This document shows, piece after piece, positions 8,162-16,838 of a stretch of 30,439 nucleotides of DNA; within the stretch, counting starts at the first letter, position 1; every line of letters begins with the position of its first letter. Source of the stretch: an uncultured Acetatifactor sp. Its GTDB lineage: Bacteria; Bacillota; Clostridia; Lachnospirales; Lachnospiraceae. Under the pieces are notes generated by a model that did no database searches, was not told the origin of the DNA, and saw only the letters and a list, made by a program, of their open reading frames with translations. The translations under genes and the position numbers were made by a program. Where the stretch lies: assembly GCA_910583845.1 (NCBI GenBank), contig CAJUAB010000043.1:1-30439 (forward strand), in the 5' to 3' direction.

Positions 8162-10296
8162 ATTTCAATCCACACTCCCGCAAGGGGAGTGACGGCCCCC
8201 AGAATTGTGTTTTTGTGCCCCAACGGAATTTCAATCCACACTCCCGCAAGGGGAGTGACGTTATTCGTACAAGGTTAAATTTGTTTGTAGATGAATTTCA
8301 ATCCACACTCCCGCAAGGGGAGTGACGATATACATATTCAAAGATGTGTATCCTTTTTTTTTATTTCAATCCACACTCCCGCAAGGGGAGTGACGCACAA
8401 TTAATTTCCTGAAACCCGGGGAGAAAGTGATTTCAATCCACACTCCCGCAAGGGGAGTGACTGGATGATGATGCTGCTGATCTTGTCGAAAATCAATTTC
8501 AATCCACACTCCCGCAAGGGGAGTGACGATGGCTATCCTGTGGAGTTCCCGGCCCGCTATCTATTTCAATCCACACTCCCGCAAGGGGAGTGACCTCCTA
8601 TGGATTCCATAAGCCCCTCCTTTCTGGAATTTCAATCCACACTCCCGCAAGGGGAGTGACACTGCAGTATGCAATCTCTGCGCCGGACTGATCGATTTCA
8701 ATCCACACTCCCGCAAGGGGAGTGACACCCATGCGTCAGGCGGCAGAACAGAAACGGTGGATTTCAATCCACACTCCCGCAAGGGGAGTGACCAAGCAAA
8801 ACTTTTTATCACCAACAATAAGAGCCATTTCAATCCACACTCCCGCAAGGGGAGTGACCCTATGAAGTCAACATCTATTTCAAATTATTTTCAATTTCAA
8901 TCCACACTCCCGCAAGGGGAGTGACCGTATACTCAGGTGCACGGAAAGCTCCGTCTTCCATTTCAATCCACACTCCCGCAAGGGGAGTGACGATGCCATA
9001 CTGGCCGTCTGCCTCCTCGACATAGATTTCAATCCACACTCCCGCAAGGGGAGTGACATTCCCAGCGTTATCCATATCCATTCCCGGTATATATTTCAAT
9101 CCACACTCCCGCAAGGGGAGTGACTCTGGGAAAAAGCGGTATATGGCGCGTGTGGATGATATTTCAATCCACACTCCCGCAAGGGGAGTGACTTTCTGTC
9201 CCTATGTGTTCATACGCTTATTTCAGATTTCAATCCACACTCCCGCAAGGGGAGTGACTTATTGTGATCATACGCCTATCCTGTGTAAAGATGATTTCAA
9301 TCCACACTCCCGCAAGGGGAGTGACCCAGATGAACAACCACTGCGACGGGAAGGACATTAATTTCAATCCACACTCCCGCAAGGGGAGTGACCCTGGCCT
9401 GCTGCCTCCCTGCCGTCATATGATGGCATTTCAATCCACACTCCCGCAAGGGGAGTGACCTGGATGGGACTGGTTTTTCCGCGGCATGGAATTTATTTCA
9501 ATCCACACTCCCGCAAGGGGAGTGACCCAGAGGGCATTTGAGAGGAAATATTCCCACGGATTTCAATCCACACTCCCGCAAGGGGAGTGACGATACAGGC
9601 CATTAACGTGGCGGCGCTGACAGAATTTCAATCCACACTCCCGCAAGGGGAGTGACGTGCTGCAGTCAGTACAATCTGGAACAGATGAGAATTTCAATCC
9701 ACACTCCCGCAAGGGGAGTGACTCTGTCCCCCCTCGCTGGCCATCATTCCCAGATATGATTTCAATCCACACTCCCGCAAGGGGAGTGACAATTTATAGT
9801 TTATCTGGTTGATTTCATGCGGATCATTTCAATCCACACTCCCGCAAGGGGAGTGACATTGTTATTCCTTTAGAGTTGGCAGACATGATACATTTCAATC
9901 CACACTCCCGCAAGGGGAGTGACCCATGACCTGCAAAGAGTGTGGATGCATTTGTGGAATTTCAATCCACACTCCCGCAAGGGGAGTGACTGGAGGCATA
10001 CAGGAGCGAGAGGCAGGAAATCGAAATTTCAATCCACACTCCCGCAAGGGGAGTGACACTGTGGCGGCGGCTGTGGCCCAGGCTGTAGTCGATTTCAATC
10101 CACACTCCCGCAAGGGGAGTGACGCCGACAGGCACATGGTTCTCCCGCAGGGATCTAGCATTTCAATCCACACTCCCGCAAGGGGAGTGACGTTTACGCA
10201 ATCCCGCAATTTGTAGCAGGTAAAGATTTCAATCCACACTCCCGCAAGGGGAGTGACTGCAATAATTCACATAACAACTCATTCTCTCAGCAAAAA

Positions 10297-10302
10297 ATTA
10301 TA
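10297..10302 (-). promoter_or_regulatory. candidate -10 box of the pre-crRNA promoter
   Basis: A perfect TATAAT on the minus strand follows TG. A start about 7 nt further would begin the transcript roughly 30-35 nt before the first repeat. No good -35 box lies 17 nt upstream, so the call rests on the -10 and the position. Confidence 0.45.
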
Positions 10303-10375
10303 CATATCTGACAACTCCACACCCCTTCCTAATCCCGTTCACCTCATTTTGCCTCTTACTCGACACATTTCTCAG

Positions 10376-10397
10376 TGCGAAACTCCCCTGCAAAACA
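10376..10397 (-). promoter_or_regulatory. leader copy of a motif shared with the cas3 upstream region
   Basis: The minus-strand core is TTGCAGGGGAGTTTCGCA. The copy at 19418-19439 has TTGAAGGGGAGTTTTGCA. Over 22 bp, 19 positions match. See the copy upstream of cas3. Confidence 0.5.
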
Positions 10398-10420
10398 TGT
10401 CCGCTTGGCATTCGCACAAT

Positions 10421-10711
10421 CTAAAAAACAATAGGAGCCTCCAGATCCTGCACTTTCCTGTTCCCAAAGTATTCAATGCGGTTACGATATGCATTCCCCA
10501 TACGGTAAAACCGCAGGCTGTCCTCATCCTCATTGATCAGCTTCAACAGACTGTTTTTAAAGGAAACGAACTGAGCCTCATCCATAATGCATTCAAACAC
10601 CGAATTTTGAACACGCTGTCCATAATTCTGACATTGTTTCGCAACCTTACGCAGCCTGGCCCGCCCCGCAGACGTTTCTGTGGAAACATCATAAGTGACA
10701 ACAATCAACAT
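10421..10711 (-). CDS. cas2: CRISPR-associated endonuclease Cas2
   Basis: Cas2 pairs with Cas1 in the spacer-integration complex. The 96-aa protein starts MLIVVTYDVSTETSAGRARL, with the ferredoxin-like first strand and the conserved Asp in YDVST, then VAKQCQNYGQRVQNSVFEC, and ends EAPIVF. Length and motifs fit the I-C family. ATG 10711 is preferred over the ATG 15 nt upstream because GGAGGTGA lies 7 nt before it. The gene is 46 nt downstream of cas1 and directly next to the leader, the usual end of an I-C operon. Confidence 0.96.
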   Translation of the reverse strand: MLIVVTYDVSTETSAGRARLRKVAKQCQNYGQRVQNSVFECIMDEAQFVSFKNSLLKLINEDEDSLRFYRMGNAYRNRIEYFGNRKVQDLEAPIVF

Positions 10712-10757
10712 ATAATTCACCTCCACAACATTTTCCGCTTAATGAAAGATGCCCCCT

Positions 10758-11789
10758 TTATTTCCACAAAAAAGGCGGATATCCGTCAAGATCTCCCCGT
10801 ACAAACCGTGCCAGCAGCAAAGCCTGTACATAGGGGACAAGCCCCCATTCAATGTTCTCCTGCAAAAACGGATGCGTCAGCTTTTCCGCCTTTTTACTCT
10901 GCCAAAGAGACAGAAATTTTTTTCTTCCCGCCTCGTTAAGAAAAACTGCCCCGTTCTCCTTCTCCTCAAAGTCGGAGCAATCCACCATCTTCTTATTAAT
11001 ACAGGACAGGACAAACCGATCCGCGTAGGGAGCCCTGAGTTCTTCCACCAAATCCAGTGCCAAAGAGCAGCGCCCCGGCCGATCCGTGTGCATAAATCCC
11101 GCATAAGGGTCCAACCCCACTGTCTCCAGAGCTGCCGCGCACATACCTGTCAAAAGGGAATACGCAAACGAAAGCAAAGCATTCACCTTGTCCAATGGAG
11201 GCCGCCTGTTTCTGGTTTCAAAATGAAACTCCTCCTTTTGCTGTAAGATCAACTGATCAAATTGGGAAAAATAATGGGAAGCCGCCTCCCCCTCATTTCC
11301 CCGCAATATTTCTATGGTATCTGCCTCTCTCGCTTTCTGAAGCGACTCCTTAAGCTGTTCAGAGACAGCAATCAGCCTCTCCGTCTCCAGCCTTTCCGCA
11401 TAGTCCCGTATAGCTCTGTTGATCACGCTCCTCTGGTTGTATATTTTCCCGATCATGAAGTTCCGGGCAATCTCCAAAGCCTGGCCCCCGTTATCCGCCA
11501 TTCGGTATTGTGTTCTTCTCAGCAGGATGTTACCGTATGCTTTCCCCGTCACTTTAGCCCGGAATCTGCCGGATGTTGACAAAAATGTCATTGAAATGTT
11601 GTCGGCGGCGCATTTCTCCATCAAGGCAGGACTTGCCCCTGCATAGCCACATGTCACAATCGCCTCCAGATTGTGCAGCGGCAGCCTGCCTATTTCCTTT
11701 TTACTTTGAGAGATAATCACATTCTCCCCGTCCAGTGACAGATAATATTCACTGGACGTAATATACAGCGTATTCAGCAATTTCCTCAT
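10758..11789 (-). CDS. cas1: CRISPR-associated endonuclease/integrase Cas1 (type I-C)
   Basis: Cas1 is the metal-dependent integrase that inserts new spacers at the leader-proximal repeat. The protein is 343 aa and starts MRKLLNTLYITSSEYYLSLD. Catalytic positions visible are Glu in LRGNEGEAASHYF, His in GFMHTDRPGRCSLALDLVEE and Asp in LALDLVEE. I chose the start at 11789 because AAAGAGG precedes it with a short spacer. A longer frame to 11834 adds 15 residues with no family support. In most I-C operons cas1 follows cas4 directly. Here 555 bp of non-cas DNA separates them, so adaptation genes may need their own promoter or read-through. Confidence 0.96.
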   Translation of the reverse strand: MRKLLNTLYITSSEYYLSLDGENVIISQSKKEIGRLPLHNLEAIVTCGYAGASPALMEKCAADNISMTFLSTSGRFRAKVTGKAYGNILLRRTQYRMADNGGQALEIARNFMIGKIYNQRSVINRAIRDYAERLETERLIAVSEQLKESLQKAREADTIEILRGNEGEAASHYFSQFDQLILQQKEEFHFETRNRRPPLDKVNALLSFAYSLLTGMCAAALETVGLDPYAGFMHTDRPGRCSLALDLVEELRAPYADRFVLSCINKKMVDCSDFEEKENGAVFLNEAGRKKFLSLWQSKKAEKLTHPFLQENIEWGLVPYVQALLLARFVRGDLDGYPPFLWK

Positions 11790-12344
11790 ATTTACCTCTT
11801 TGCGCATACCTGCAGTTGGCGGGTCAACTGCCACTTTGCCTGCGGTATGGCTTCAATCCGTATTTGAAATGTTGCACCTTCAGGATTTTATTGGCAGCGT
11901 CCCAAGACCAACTCCGGCCATACCCCGAAATGGTACCGGTCTTCCATGGATTGCGCTTTTTGCCTGTCTGATCCCGACATTGAATTTGATATAGGCCGTC
12001 TTGCGCAGAAATAGTTCCATATAAAAATAGAAAGAAGCCCCAGCGTGTCTGAAAAATGCTTTCCGTCAGATGTACGTCACAATTAGCGGAAAATCCTGAC
12101 CAAATGATGCCGCATAACAGAGTATGTAACCTGAATCTGGCCCAAATATCACGCAAATACAGGGATGCCGTTTACCGTGGCTGGCAGGAATGGTTTTCCG
12201 TCACGCTCCGGGGTATCCGGGACGTACCGATGCCAGGTAATATTTCGACGGAGACGCAGGCATATCGACCGGAAATCCTGACAACACAGTGGTGTGTGCC
12301 AGACGGGCCGGGAGTTCCCTTTCTGATCGAACGGAGTTCCAGAC
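11790..12344. other. 555-bp gene-free insert between cas4 and cas1
   Basis: No convincing gene lies here. A MITE-like element occupies 12042-12207. The flanks (11790-12041 and 12208-12344) show no clear homology to the rest of the window. A 110-aa minus-strand frame (11824-12156) runs across the MITE edge, has no good ribosome binding site and is probably chance or decayed sequence. Type I-C loci normally have no gap at this point, so the whole stretch was probably acquired. Confidence 0.7.
12042..12207 (+). mobile_element. MITE-like element, copy A (166 bp)
   Basis: The ends are AGCGTGTCTGAAAAA at the left and, reverse complemented, AGCGTGACGGAAAA at the right. The element aligns end to end with copy B (19504-19672). 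Shared blocks include GCTTTCC-TCAGATGT, CCTGAAT-TGGCCCAAA, ATCACGCAAAT and GGAATGGTTTT. By eye identity is about 70%. It carries no transposase. I could not make out a target duplication. A mobilising parent element is not in the window. Confidence 0.7.
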
Positions 12345-13010
12345 TCAGCCGCATTCCAGATGCCCGGAAATATACTGTGCCACGTTCTTCCCGCTCTCCA
12401 GCTTTGGCAGACAGATTTCCCGCAGAGAGCATGCCTCACATTTTTTGGTTTTCTTCACCCTGGGCGTATACCCTCTCGCATACAGCTGATGCATCTCCTC
12501 AAGCAACTTCCTGCACTCGTCTCGCAGAGCATCGGTAATCTCCACATATTCCCGTCTGCGGGTTTCTCCATAAAACAGGCAGGCCTGCGGTATCTCAGTC
12601 AAAAACATTTCCTCCAGGCAAAATACCTGGGCTGTCAGCTGCATTCTGTCCTCATCCGTGATTTTCGCTTTGCCACGTTTGTACTCCACCGGATACAGGA
12701 TATACCTGCCCTCCTGCCGGGGCAGAAAGATTCCCTCTTCCGCCCGGACAAACTCCACCACGTCACATGTCCCGCTGATACCCAGCGCCCTGGAATGCAC
12801 CGGCATTCCCCGGGAGGTAATCACATTTTTTCTTTTCTCCCTGGAATACCCGTCATGCACTCTCTCATGAAAAAGGCTGCCTTTGACGGTAAGCACATTT
12901 TCCTCCCACTGCTGCTCGATATGGATCAATGCCCATTGCCGCCTGCAAAACGTAAAATGCTGCAATCCCGCAAGCTGTAAAAAATCCTCTTCCCTATACT
13001 CAGATTCCAT
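12345..13010 (-). CDS. cas4: CRISPR-associated exonuclease Cas4
   Basis: Cas4 is a RecB-family nuclease with an iron-sulfur cluster that trims prespacers and selects PAMs together with Cas1-Cas2. The 221-aa protein has an N-terminal Cys in FTFCRRQWALIH and C-terminal CEACSLREICLPKL, together the four cluster Cys. Nuclease motifs include GTCDVVEF and YPVEYKRGK with its Asp, Glu and Lys. Its ATG lies within the 3' end of cas7 (11-nt overlap), so translation is coupled. The break in the operon follows directly after its stop. Confidence 0.95.
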   Translation of the reverse strand: MESEYREEDFLQLAGLQHFTFCRRQWALIHIEQQWEENVLTVKGSLFHERVHDGYSREKRKNVITSRGMPVHSRALGISGTCDVVEFVRAEEGIFLPRQEGRYILYPVEYKRGKAKITDEDRMQLTAQVFCLEEMFLTEIPQACLFYGETRRREYVEITDALRDECRKLLEEMHQLYARGYTPRVKKTKKCEACSLREICLPKLESGKNVAQYISGHLECG

Positions 13011-13875
13011 CGTAGATCTCCACTTTCAGTTCCGGCATCTCCGTCACGGATATCTCAAAATCCTCCTGGCTCCTGGGAATTTCAACCCCGGATTTTTTGC
13101 GCACTTGCAGACTCCTGTGTACCTTGGCGGATGAATACTGGCCCAGGAAACAATTATGTCTCCACCAGATGACTTTGCACACCTCCATGCTGCCGTCAGG
13201 TCTGGCGGAAGAAGCGTCATTTTCAAACAAAGTCAGCAGAATCTGCCGGATCACTTCCGCATCCTCGTCCGAAAATCCCGTCTTTTCCGCCAGCTGGTGG
13301 TTGATGCTTCCATAGGTGACATACATGCCAAAATCAACCCTGTGTTTCATACCCATGGTGTCCGAAGATTTCTTTTCGCCGGGCTCGCCGTTGACGCTCT
13401 TGGTAATCTGCATGGAAGAAATATCAATAGGCTCCACACTCACCGCTGTCTGTATGGACACAGGTCCTCTCACCCCCACTGACACGCCGTCCCCCTCTGT
13501 TCCCTTTCCCTCCTTGTCCTTGCTCTTGAAGGCAAATACCTGGCCAAAGGTACGCACATCCATCCATTTTTCGCAGGCCGCCGCCGCATATTTCTCCTTG
13601 TCCTTTCCCGCCGCTTTCAGTTCCGGCGCGGCCCCCGCCCTCTCGCTGAGACTCCTGATGCCGTCCACATTCCTCTCGTCTGACTGTACAAACACCGGAT
13701 GCCCCAGATCCATCATCCGATTGCGGATTTTCCTCTTCAGGCATACATCCGATACCTCCCCAAAACCGTCATAAGTCTCTCTGGGCCTGTTCCCGTTTAA
13801 GGGATCTCCGTTGGGGTTTGCATTCTTCACACTGAACACCACTGCAAAATCAATTTTATTTGTAAATTCGCTCAT
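13000..13875 (-). CDS. cas7c: Cascade backbone protein Cas7 (type I-C, Csd2)
   Basis: Cas7 forms the filament that holds the crRNA in the I-C Cascade complex. The 291-aa protein starts MSEFTNKIDFAVVFSVKNAN and continues NPNGDPLNGNRPR, a Csd2 hallmark. Other family features are DVCLKRKIRNRM, RGPVSIQTAVSVEPI and MGMKHRVDFGMYVTYGSIN. GAAAGGATGG precedes the start. A 122-nt gap separates it from cas8c upstream, and it overlaps cas4 downstream. Confidence 0.96.
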   Translation of the reverse strand: MSEFTNKIDFAVVFSVKNANPNGDPLNGNRPRETYDGFGEVSDVCLKRKIRNRMMDLGHPVFVQSDERNVDGIRSLSERAGAAPELKAAGKDKEKYAAAACEKWMDVRTFGQVFAFKSKDKEGKGTEGDGVSVGVRGPVSIQTAVSVEPIDISSMQITKSVNGEPGEKKSSDTMGMKHRVDFGMYVTYGSINHQLAEKTGFSDEDAEVIRQILLTLFENDASSARPDGSMEVCKVIWWRHNCFLGQYSSAKVHRSLQVRKKSGVEIPRSQEDFEISVTEMPELKVEIYDGI

Positions 13876-13997
13876 ATCTTTACCATCCTTTCACCGTTAT
13901 ACAAGATGTGCATTTTTTAAGTTCTTTTTGTATCATTTTCCGATTAACGCAGGTTCGCGTTTATCCCCCGGTCTTTCCGTGCCCGGTCAGACCAGCC

Positions 13998-14432
13998 TCA
14001 GAACGATGTCATTTCGGGCGCAGTATCGTCGTTACGGGCCTGCCCCCTGTCCCCCGTCTCCCCCTGTTTTCTGGAAGAACTGCGGTACTCTATAAGCTGA
14101 CTGCTATACCCTTGCAGAAAAGTGGGCTCCAGCTTGTCCTTTCGCTCCAGATCCAGTCTATCCGTCAGTTCATCGATTCTGTTTATATAAAAACGCTTTC
14201 CGGCATTCCCCAGTTTCATCACATACGGCTGCAACTGTTTCCGTATGGTATTCCAGGTTTCCACCGGATATCTCTGGAATCGCACAAAATATTTCTCCGC
14301 CGCCGTATTCCGAAACCCTTCCTTATTACCGCCGCTCCCCATAGCCAGGGCGCTTCTCTCCAGCATCTCCGCCGTAGCCAGCAGCTGCCCGAAGATATAA
14401 CTCCGGTCGGTGCTCTCCGCATGTAAACCCAT
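13998..14432 (-). CDS. cas11c: Cascade small subunit Cas11c, internal translation product of cas8c
   Basis: Inside cas8c and in the same frame, a strong Shine-Dalgarno AAGGAGG (14447-14441, minus strand) sits 8 nt before an ATG at 14432. The product would start MGLHAESTDRSYIFGQLL and have 144 residues, mostly predicted helix, sharing the C-terminus of Cas8c. In studied type I-C systems the small subunit is known to come from such an internal start in cas8c, and it lines the target strand in Cascade. Position, size and site strength all fit. The sequence shows the site directly. Its use is inferred from the family. Confidence 0.82.
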   Translation of the reverse strand: MGLHAESTDRSYIFGQLLATAEMLERSALAMGSGGNKEGFRNTAAEKYFVRFQRYPVETWNTIRKQLQPYVMKLGNAGKRFYINRIDELTDRLDLERKDKLEPTFLQGYSSQLIEYRSSSRKQGETGDRGQARNDDTAPEMTSF

Positions 14433-15848
14433 ACCTTGTTCCTCCTTACTGTCTCCTCTTTCTATCTGCCATTTTCTCAGCAGGGCACACGCAATTGCCA
14501 CAGCCCTGTTCCACTCCCCATACTTCTCATAGCGCCAAGGATTTACCGCCTGCCCCAGGGCGGACAGCACTATGTCATAGGGCAGTCGGCGGCCCTCCAC
14601 GACGCAGGGCACCATCCGCTCCCGCATGCTTTTATTCAGCTTCGCGTTTTTTTCTCCCGCCACCAGTTTTACAATCTCGATCAACGAGGGGGACCAGGGG
14701 ACAAAAGCCTGTGCCTCATTTGACCAGTTCAGCCAGCAGGTCTCCGTTTTCCACCTGGCCACGTTCTGAATATACTGCTTTGCCCCGTACTTCTGATAAA
14801 AAGGAACAGACAACCGGCCTGTGGTAGCCGCCTCCACCCCCATGACCATGACGCCATCCCTGTCTTTGGGTGCCTGCCTTGCTCCCCAGACGGCTTTCCT
14901 GATCCAGTCCGAATACGCCGCGTCCGTAAAAATCTCCGGTTCCTCCTCCCAGTCCGACGAAAAAAAGGGGTTGGGCAAATCGGGATTTTCTATGGACCAG
15001 ACCACAAAAACCTGTTCTCCCATTTTCAGGCTCGCCTGCCTGGCAATCAGCCAGCGCAGAGCGCTGTGCGCCTTCTGAGAGATCTCATAGCTCACGGAAG
15101 CTACCTGGCCGCTGTCATAAAACCGCCCTTTGAAAGTCAGCACCCCGGAGGCGTCGTTGGCGGAAATCAGCTTAGCCTTGTCGGCAGTATTCCGTATTTT
15201 TGCCGGGTGTTTCTCGGAGCAGGGCACGGTCCCGCCACAGACATAACACAATTCCCTGCTGCCCTGTCTGGACAGATAATATTTTACATAGCTCTCAAAT
15301 ACCTGCCGGTCACGGTACAGCCTGCTCTCCGGCCGCCCCTGAATCTCCACCGCGAAGCGCACAAACCAGTTCTCCAATGCCACGCCCTGCTGCTTTTCCG
15401 CAAGGAGCTTTCCGTCCTCAAGGGTGAAAAAACCCGCTTCCTGTAAATCTCCCATAAGCCTGCGCTCCCGCAGGTATTCATAGACGCTCCGGATCTGGGG
15501 CAAGCCGTGTTCCGACTCCGCCCAGGCCCCCAGCTGCTCAATATAGCGCACAAATTTATCCGCGTTGCTTCCCGCCACAAAATCTCCGTAATCCCCGGCG
15601 ACATATTCCAGCTTGTCGCACAGCGGATGGGGGAAAACGGCCTTCCCGCTTCTGCTGCCGGAATCTTCCGTGACAGGGATCACCGTGACCGCATCCTCCT
15701 TTTCCACCCGGCTGGCCCGGGAAAAATGCCCTTCCTCATCCAAAACCACCTCCAGCTGGGCATTCTGGGTCAGATGAGCCACGGGCAAAAGCAAAGGGTC
15801 ACTTTTGCAGGCCTCATAGGTCAGATACAGATCATTCAGCCAACTCAT
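13998..15848 (-). CDS. cas8c: Cascade large subunit Cas8c (Csd1)
   Basis: Cas8c recognises the PAM in target DNA and helps recruit Cas3. The 616-aa protein starts MSWLNDLYLTYEACKSDPLL. Csd1 features are CYVCGGTVPCSEKHPAKIRN, LISANDASGVLTFKGRFYDS, YEISQKAHSALRWLIARQ and WSIENPDLPNPF. ATG 15848 is preferred over 15869 because GGGGGAGG precedes it at a workable distance and the protein start then matches the family. It overlaps the end of cas5 by 17 nt. The C-terminal ~144 residues can also be made separately as Cas11 from an internal site. The last ~25 residues (EYRSSSRKQGETGDRGQARN and on) look disordered. Confidence 0.95.
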   Translation of the reverse strand: MSWLNDLYLTYEACKSDPLLLPVAHLTQNAQLEVVLDEEGHFSRASRVEKEDAVTVIPVTEDSGSRSGKAVFPHPLCDKLEYVAGDYGDFVAGSNADKFVRYIEQLGAWAESEHGLPQIRSVYEYLRERRLMGDLQEAGFFTLEDGKLLAEKQQGVALENWFVRFAVEIQGRPESRLYRDRQVFESYVKYYLSRQGSRELCYVCGGTVPCSEKHPAKIRNTADKAKLISANDASGVLTFKGRFYDSGQVASVSYEISQKAHSALRWLIARQASLKMGEQVFVVWSIENPDLPNPFFSSDWEEEPEIFTDAAYSDWIRKAVWGARQAPKDRDGVMVMGVEAATTGRLSVPFYQKYGAKQYIQNVARWKTETCWLNWSNEAQAFVPWSPSLIEIVKLVAGEKNAKLNKSMRERMVPCVVEGRRLPYDIVLSALGQAVNPWRYEKYGEWNRAVAIACALLRKWQIERGDSKEEQGMGLHAESTDRSYIFGQLLATAEMLERSALAMGSGGNKEGFRNTAAEKYFVRFQRYPVETWNTIRKQLQPYVMKLGNAGKRFYINRIDELTDRLDLERKDKLEPTFLQGYSSQLIEYRSSSRKQGETGDRGQARNDDTAPEMTSF

Positions 15849-16566
15849 CCAGCGCACCTCCCCCCGCAAAAGTCACATTTTGTCTGTCCAGGCTGAATGC
15901 TTTCGGCTTTCGATCCGAAAGAATCCTTCGCATGTCACAATCCTCCGGGGCAGGGAAGGTGATCACGCCTCTCTTCATCACCGGACGGAAAAACCTGGCC
16001 GTCAGCTTATTCTTCTCCTCCTGCCGCACCGCCTCGTCAGGGTAGGTGAACCCATGGAACATCACTCCCAGCGGGAACTCCTCCACCTGGTCATATGCGC
16101 CCTGTCCGTCATCAAACGCACAGGGCTCCACATAACCCTGGCATTCTCTGGTGCCCAGAAAAATGTCCCTCCTGCCGCCTTTTTCCAGCGCCCGCCTGGC
16201 AATAAAATAATGCTTGTTTTCATTTCGGTCTCCCGCCAGGTCGGGCCGGTTCTCATTCCAGACAAAATGCGCCTGTACCCGATACTCCACATCCGCCAGA
16301 TAAGTGTAGATCGACAGAGTGTTGCCTCCGCCATAGTCGATGGGCCGTACAGCCTGGGACTGGGAATGAATGGGCTTCATGACCCGCACTCTGTCTATCA
16401 CCCAGATCAGCGTAGGCTTCCAGTACACGCTTTCCAGCACACCTTTCAGCGCCTGGTAGGTGGGAACCTGATATGTAAATTTTTCCCCTCCCATCTTGCT
16501 GACAGGGTCCGTAAAAAGCGCCCGACGCCCTGTCAGCGCAAATGTAATGCTGTTCTCTTTTTCCAT
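15832..16566 (-). CDS. cas5c: Cas5c (Cas5d), pre-crRNA processing nuclease
   Basis: In type I-C, Cas5 replaces Cas6: it cuts the repeat in pre-crRNA and then holds the 5' handle in Cascade. The 244-aa protein starts MEKENSITFALTGRRALFTD. The segment NENKHYFIARR places Lys118-His119 at the positions of the known catalytic Lys-His of I-C Cas5, and Tyr48 in SVYWKPT is a candidate for the catalytic Tyr. GGAGAGGAGG before ATG 16566 sets the start. The frame stays open upstream to 16791 without family similarity. It overlaps cas8c by 17 nt. Confidence 0.95.
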   Translation of the reverse strand: MEKENSITFALTGRRALFTDPVSKMGGEKFTYQVPTYQALKGVLESVYWKPTLIWVIDRVRVMKPIHSQSQAVRPIDYGGGNTLSIYTYLADVEYRVQAHFVWNENRPDLAGDRNENKHYFIARRALEKGGRRDIFLGTRECQGYVEPCAFDDGQGAYDQVEEFPLGVMFHGFTYPDEAVRQEEKNKLTARFFRPVMKRGVITFPAPEDCDMRRILSDRKPKAFSLDRQNVTFAGGGALDELAE

Positions 16567-16838
16567 GCTCCTCCTCTCCAGAGTACCGCATGCCCTCCTT
16601 ATACGCACAATCCCGGCGGGCCTGATAATCCCCCTTTTCAGGCATCCCGCCCTGGCCGTGCGCTCTTCGGACACATGCCGTTTTAAGTTTCCTCTCCGCT
16701 TATATAGACCGTCCATGACATCTTGCTGTATGCATTTCCTCCTGCTTTCTTTCTCCTGCCAGACCCGAAAAATGGCGGCCCGGGAAGACAATCCGGCGAT
16801 TGCGTTTGCCTGATTGCGAAACAGATTACAGCCCTTGC
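16567..16838. other. 272-bp spacer between cas3 and cas5
   Basis: No gene with a ribosome binding site or family similarity was seen here. The gap is larger than the overlaps elsewhere in the operon. The cas5 frame remains open across most of it, but that is probably chance. Confidence 0.5.

Larger units (their letters stand above)
4835..10257 (-). CRISPR. Type I-C CRISPR array, 82 repeats and 81 spacers
   Basis: The 32-bp repeat begins ATTTCAATCCACACTCCCGC on the plus strand and ends GGGGAGTGAC. Read on the minus strand it starts GTCACTCCCC and ends GTGGATTGAAAT, the typical I-C form. It can fold into a 7-bp hairpin, CACTCCC with GGGAGTG around a 5-nt loop. I counted repeat starts one by one from 4835 to 10226, giving 82. 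Spacers are 33-37 bp with 34 most common, and a single 29-bp outlier at 7735-7763. The leader and cas2 lie on the right, so transcription runs right to left and the newest spacers are near 10.2 kb. All repeats I read are identical except one. The leader-distal repeat (4835-4866) is perfect, which suggests that an original degenerate end was lost when IS66 arrived. Confidence 0.98.
10258..10420 (-). promoter_or_regulatory. CRISPR leader
   Basis: This is the 163-bp noncoding stretch between the cas2 stop and the first (newest) repeat. It is A/T-rich close to the array. It holds a TATAAT box (10297-10302), a short repeat-like string CAACTCCACACCCC near 10312, and the motif at 10376-10397 that recurs upstream of cas3. 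By position it should drive pre-crRNA transcription and guide Cas1-Cas2 to the first repeat. Confidence 0.85.

Noticed and set aside
9193..9293. Neighbouring spacers sharing TCATACGC-TAT, and two others sharing CTTTTTACTTT (6934-7035)
   Set aside because: Matches are only 11-12 bases in low-complexity or short context and are expected by chance among 81 spacers.
4798..10239. Many 60-114 aa frames on both strands across the array, with recurring peptides such as FNPHSRKGSD or VTPLAGVWIEI
   Set aside because: They are translations of the CRISPR repeat and its spacers, not genes.
10253..10939. 228-aa plus-strand frame opposite cas2
   Set aside because: It is the antisense shadow of cas2 and the leader. 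No ribosome binding site or family resemblance.
11824..12156. 110-aa minus-strand frame between cas4 and cas1
   Set aside because: It begins inside the MITE-like element, has no ribosome binding site and its similarity to the frame at 19432-19629 comes from the shared repeat.
16567..16791. N-terminal extension of cas5 by 75 residues
   Set aside because: It has no family similarity, and a strong ribosome binding site marks the start at 16566.
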